Positions 39,128 to 40,900 of a stretch of 40,900 bases of DNA are shown here, piece after piece (position 1 is the first letter of the stretch; every line of letters starts with the position of its first letter). Position numbers and translations under genes: made by a program. The notes under the pieces were generated by a model. That model did no database searches and was not told the origin of the DNA. It saw only the letters and a list, made by a program, of their open reading frames with translations. Origin of the DNA: Yokenella regensburgei ATCC 49455 (GTDB lineage Bacteria; Pseudomonadota; Gammaproteobacteria; Enterobacterales; Enterobacteriaceae); NCBI RefSeq assembly GCF_000735455.1, contig NZ_JMPS01000022.1:1-40900 (forward strand), in the 5' to 3' direction.

Positions 39128-39946
39128 ATGGAAACCTACGCTGTTTTCGGTAACCCCATCGCGCATAGCAAATCGCCGACTATCCATCAGCAGTTTGCTG
39201 AACAGCTGCACATTGATCATCCTTATGGCCGTGTTCTGGCACCTCTCGATGCCTTTGTCGAAACGCTGAACGCTTTTTTTGACAACGGCGGGCGTGGTGC
39301 GAATGTAACGGTTCCCTTTAAAGAGGCCGCTTTTGCTCGTGCGGATGAATTGACCGAACGTGCCGCATTGGCGGGGGCAGTGAATACCCTGAAGCGTCTG
39401 GAAGATGGGCGCCTTCTGGGTGACAACACAGATGGGATCGGCCTGTTAAGCGATCTTGAGCGTCTTGCCTTTATAAAGAAAGGAAGTCGTATTCTGTTGA
39501 TTGGTGCTGGTGGTGCAGCTCGTGGCGTACTGTTGCCGTTACTGTCATTAGATTGCGCAGTAACAATTGTGAACCGCACTTTCTCACGCGCACAGGAACT
39601 GGCGCAGATCTTTGCTCACACCGGGAGCGTTAGCGCAGCCCAGATGAACGAGCTGGATGGACGTGAGTTCGATCTGATAATCAACGCCACCTCAAGCGGG
39701 ATTGGTGGTGAAGTGCCCGCTATCCCTGCATCCATCATTAACGCGCATGTACGCTGCTACGACATGTTCTATCAAAAAGGAACTACGCCATTTCTGAACT
39801 GGTGCGAGCAGCATGGTGCGAAACAGTGTGCTGATGGACTTGGTATGCTGGTCGCGCAGGCGGCACATGCGGTTTTACTGTGGCACGGTGTACTTCCGGA
39901 GATAACCCCGGTGATCGGCGTCCTGTCACGAGAGCTGCAGGCGTGA
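39128..39946 (+). CDS. aroE: Shikimate dehydrogenase
   Basis: AroE reduces 3-dehydroshikimate to shikimate with NADPH in aromatic amino acid synthesis. The 272-residue product equals E. coli AroE. The substrate site shows NPIAHSKSP (14-ish on), NVTVPFKE with the catalytic Lys65, and DNTDGIG with the catalytic Asp. The NADPH site is GAGGAARG (near 126), and NRTFSRA binds the 2'-phosphate. Its TGA overlaps the GTG of yrdB. Confidence 0.98.
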   Translation: METYAVFGNPIAHSKSPTIHQQFAEQLHIDHPYGRVLAPLDAFVETLNAFFDNGGRGANVTVPFKEAAFARADELTERAALAGAVNTLKRLEDGRLLGDNTDGIGLLSDLERLAFIKKGSRILLIGAGGAARGVLLPLLSLDCAVTIVNRTFSRAQELAQIFAHTGSVSAAQMNELDGREFDLIINATSSGIGGEVPAIPASIINAHVRCYDMFYQKGTTPFLNWCEQHGAKQCADGLGMLVAQAAHAVLLWHGVLPEITPVIGVLSRELQA

Positions 39947-40200
39947 ACCAGGCGATTCAGTTCCCGGATCGGGAAACCTGGGATGAAGCGTTGTGTGCGG
40001 TAGTCTTTCCGGTATTAGTGAATGGTATGCAGTTGAGCTGTGCCATTAAAGGAGAGAGTCTGGCGCATCGCTATGGTGGCGATACGCCAGCGGTCTGGCT
40101 TTCATCCTTTCGTGATAATCGATGGGATTTAGAAGATGAAGCCGAACAGGCTATCCGCGATGAGCGGGAAGATAGTCAGGGATGGGTCTGGCTTTCTTGA
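39943..40200 (+). CDS. yrdB: DUF1488 family protein YrdB
   Basis: The 85-residue product is the small YrdB protein of unknown function. From the GTG at 39943 it reads [15 protein letters not shown] and ends [10 protein letters not shown]. coli YrdB has the same length. The GTGA overlap with aroE implies coupled translation. Longer in-frame starts inside aroE exist but lack conserved sequence. Its end overlaps the end of yrdA on the other strand by 25 bases. Confidence 0.92.
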   Translation: MNQAIQFPDRETWDEALCAVVFPVLVNGMQLSCAIKGESLAHRYGGDTPAVWLSSFRDNRWDLEDEAEQAIRDEREDSQGWVWLS

Positions 40201-40730
40201 TCAAGATACTCGTCTTTCCATTTCACATAGTTGTTTGCCGAATACCTCAGACCTTCTAACTCCGCCGCCTTCAGGGGGCGGATCTGTTTTACTGGACTCC
40301 CCAGATACAGATATCCACTTTCCAGACGTTTGTTTTGTGGCACCAGGCTGCCGGCGCCAATCATCACGTCATCTTCTATTACTACGCCATCCAGTAGAAT
40401 TGATCCCATACCAACCAGTACCCGATTGCCGATCGTGCAGCCATGCAGCATGACTTTATGCCCCACGGTGACGTCTTCACCGACGATGAGCGGATTACCC
40501 TCCGGATTATATGAAGACTTGTGAGTCACGTGCAGCACGCTGCCGTCCTGGATATTGCTACGAGCCCCAATCCTGATGTAATTCACATCACCACGAATTG
40601 CGACCAGTGGCCAAATGCTCACATCGTCAGCAATTCGTACGTCTCCAACAACAACGCTGGAAGGATCGATCATCACGCGTTGGCCTAAATCCGGGGACAA
40701 CCCTTTATATGATCGTAATTTTGCGGACAT
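40176..40730 (-). CDS. yrdA: Gamma-carbonic-anhydrase-like protein YrdA
   Basis: The 184-residue product is a left-handed beta-helix protein of hexapeptide repeats, related to gamma-class carbonic anhydrases. The three metal-binding histidines fit HVTHKSS (first two in the family pattern) and VTVGHKVMLHGC. The E. coli homologue has the same length; an enzymatic role in the cell has not been settled. It diverges from the rrn promoter and converges with yrdB. Confidence 0.95.
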   Translation of the reverse strand: MSAKLRSYKGLSPDLGQRVMIDPSSVVVGDVRIADDVSIWPLVAIRGDVNYIRIGARSNIQDGSVLHVTHKSSYNPEGNPLIVGEDVTVGHKVMLHGCTIGNRVLVGMGSILLDGVVIEDDVMIGAGSLVPQNKRLESGYLYLGSPVKQIRPLKAAELEGLRYSANNYVKWKDEYLDQESQTHP

Positions 40731-40854
40731 GGTTACCTCATTAAATGCATTTCATCAGGTGTCAGTGGTGGCGGTTTACGCCTTCTGCAGGCCCTTTGCC
40801 TGCTAAAAATTGAGCAGATCGTACAGGATCACCGCAAAAAGCCTGAAAAAACAT

Positions 40855-40900
40855 CAAACAGAAAAAAAGATCCGAAAAAGGCTTGTGCAAAAAAATGGGA
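40855..40900 (+). promoter_or_regulatory. Upstream part of an rrn P1 promoter
   Basis: TTGTGC at 40883-40888 fits the -35 of E. coli rrnD P1, and the A-rich bases just before it (40858-40880) fit an UP element. The window stops 12 bases after the -35, before the expected -10 and the 16S gene. The location next to yrdA is that of rrnD in E. coli. Confidence 0.8.

Overview
The window is chromosomal DNA of a member of the Enterobacteriaceae. Gene order and protein sequences match the E. coli K-12 region around the S10/spc/alpha ribosomal operons almost gene for gene: tuf, chitinase, bfd, bfr, gsp, S10-spc-alpha, yhdN, zntR, arfA, mscL, trkA, rsmB, fmt, def, dprA, smg, yrdD, tsaC, aroE, yrdB, yrdA, then the start of an rrn promoter. 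The chitinase differs completely from the one I recall for E. coli, and the gsp cluster, dprA and yrdB are diverged. The source is therefore probably another genus near Escherichia (for example Enterobacter, Lelliottia or Citrobacter); I cannot fix it more closely.

Region 1 (1-4071): the 3' end of an EF-Tu gene with its terminator; a 436-base AT-rich spacer; a large family-18 chitinase with a crystallin-like repeat tail; then the iron-storage pair bfd-bfr behind a Fur-box-like site.

Region 2 (4072-16444): a type II secretion (T2SS) cluster. A minus-strand operon reads gspC-D-E-F-G-I-J-K-L-M-O, and gspA-gspB diverge from it. Every expected core gene is present except gspH: gspG is followed directly by gspI. 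gspN is also absent, as I recall for E. coli.

Region 3 (16445-30380): the S10 operon (rpsJ to rpsQ), spc operon (rplN to rpmJ, including secY) and alpha operon (rpsM to rplQ, including rpoA). Their promoters, the S10 leader, an S8-site candidate, the alpha leader and two strong terminators can be seen.

Region 4 (30381-36401): yhdN and zntR (zinc sensor), then arfA (ribosome rescue) with its characteristic 3' hairpin, converging on mscL. The minus-strand operon def-fmt-rsmB-trkA covers deformylation, initiator-tRNA formylation, 16S rRNA methylation and potassium uptake.

Region 5 (36402-40900): dprA-smg-yrdD-tsaC-aroE-yrdB on the plus strand, yrdA converging on it, and the upstream part of an rrn P1 promoter (-35 element) running off the window end.

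Most of the window is core genome. The accessory-like part is the chitinase/T2SS block between two translation operons. Its notable points are a chitinase with no Sec signal peptide beside a T2SS, its crystallin-like tail, and the missing gspH.
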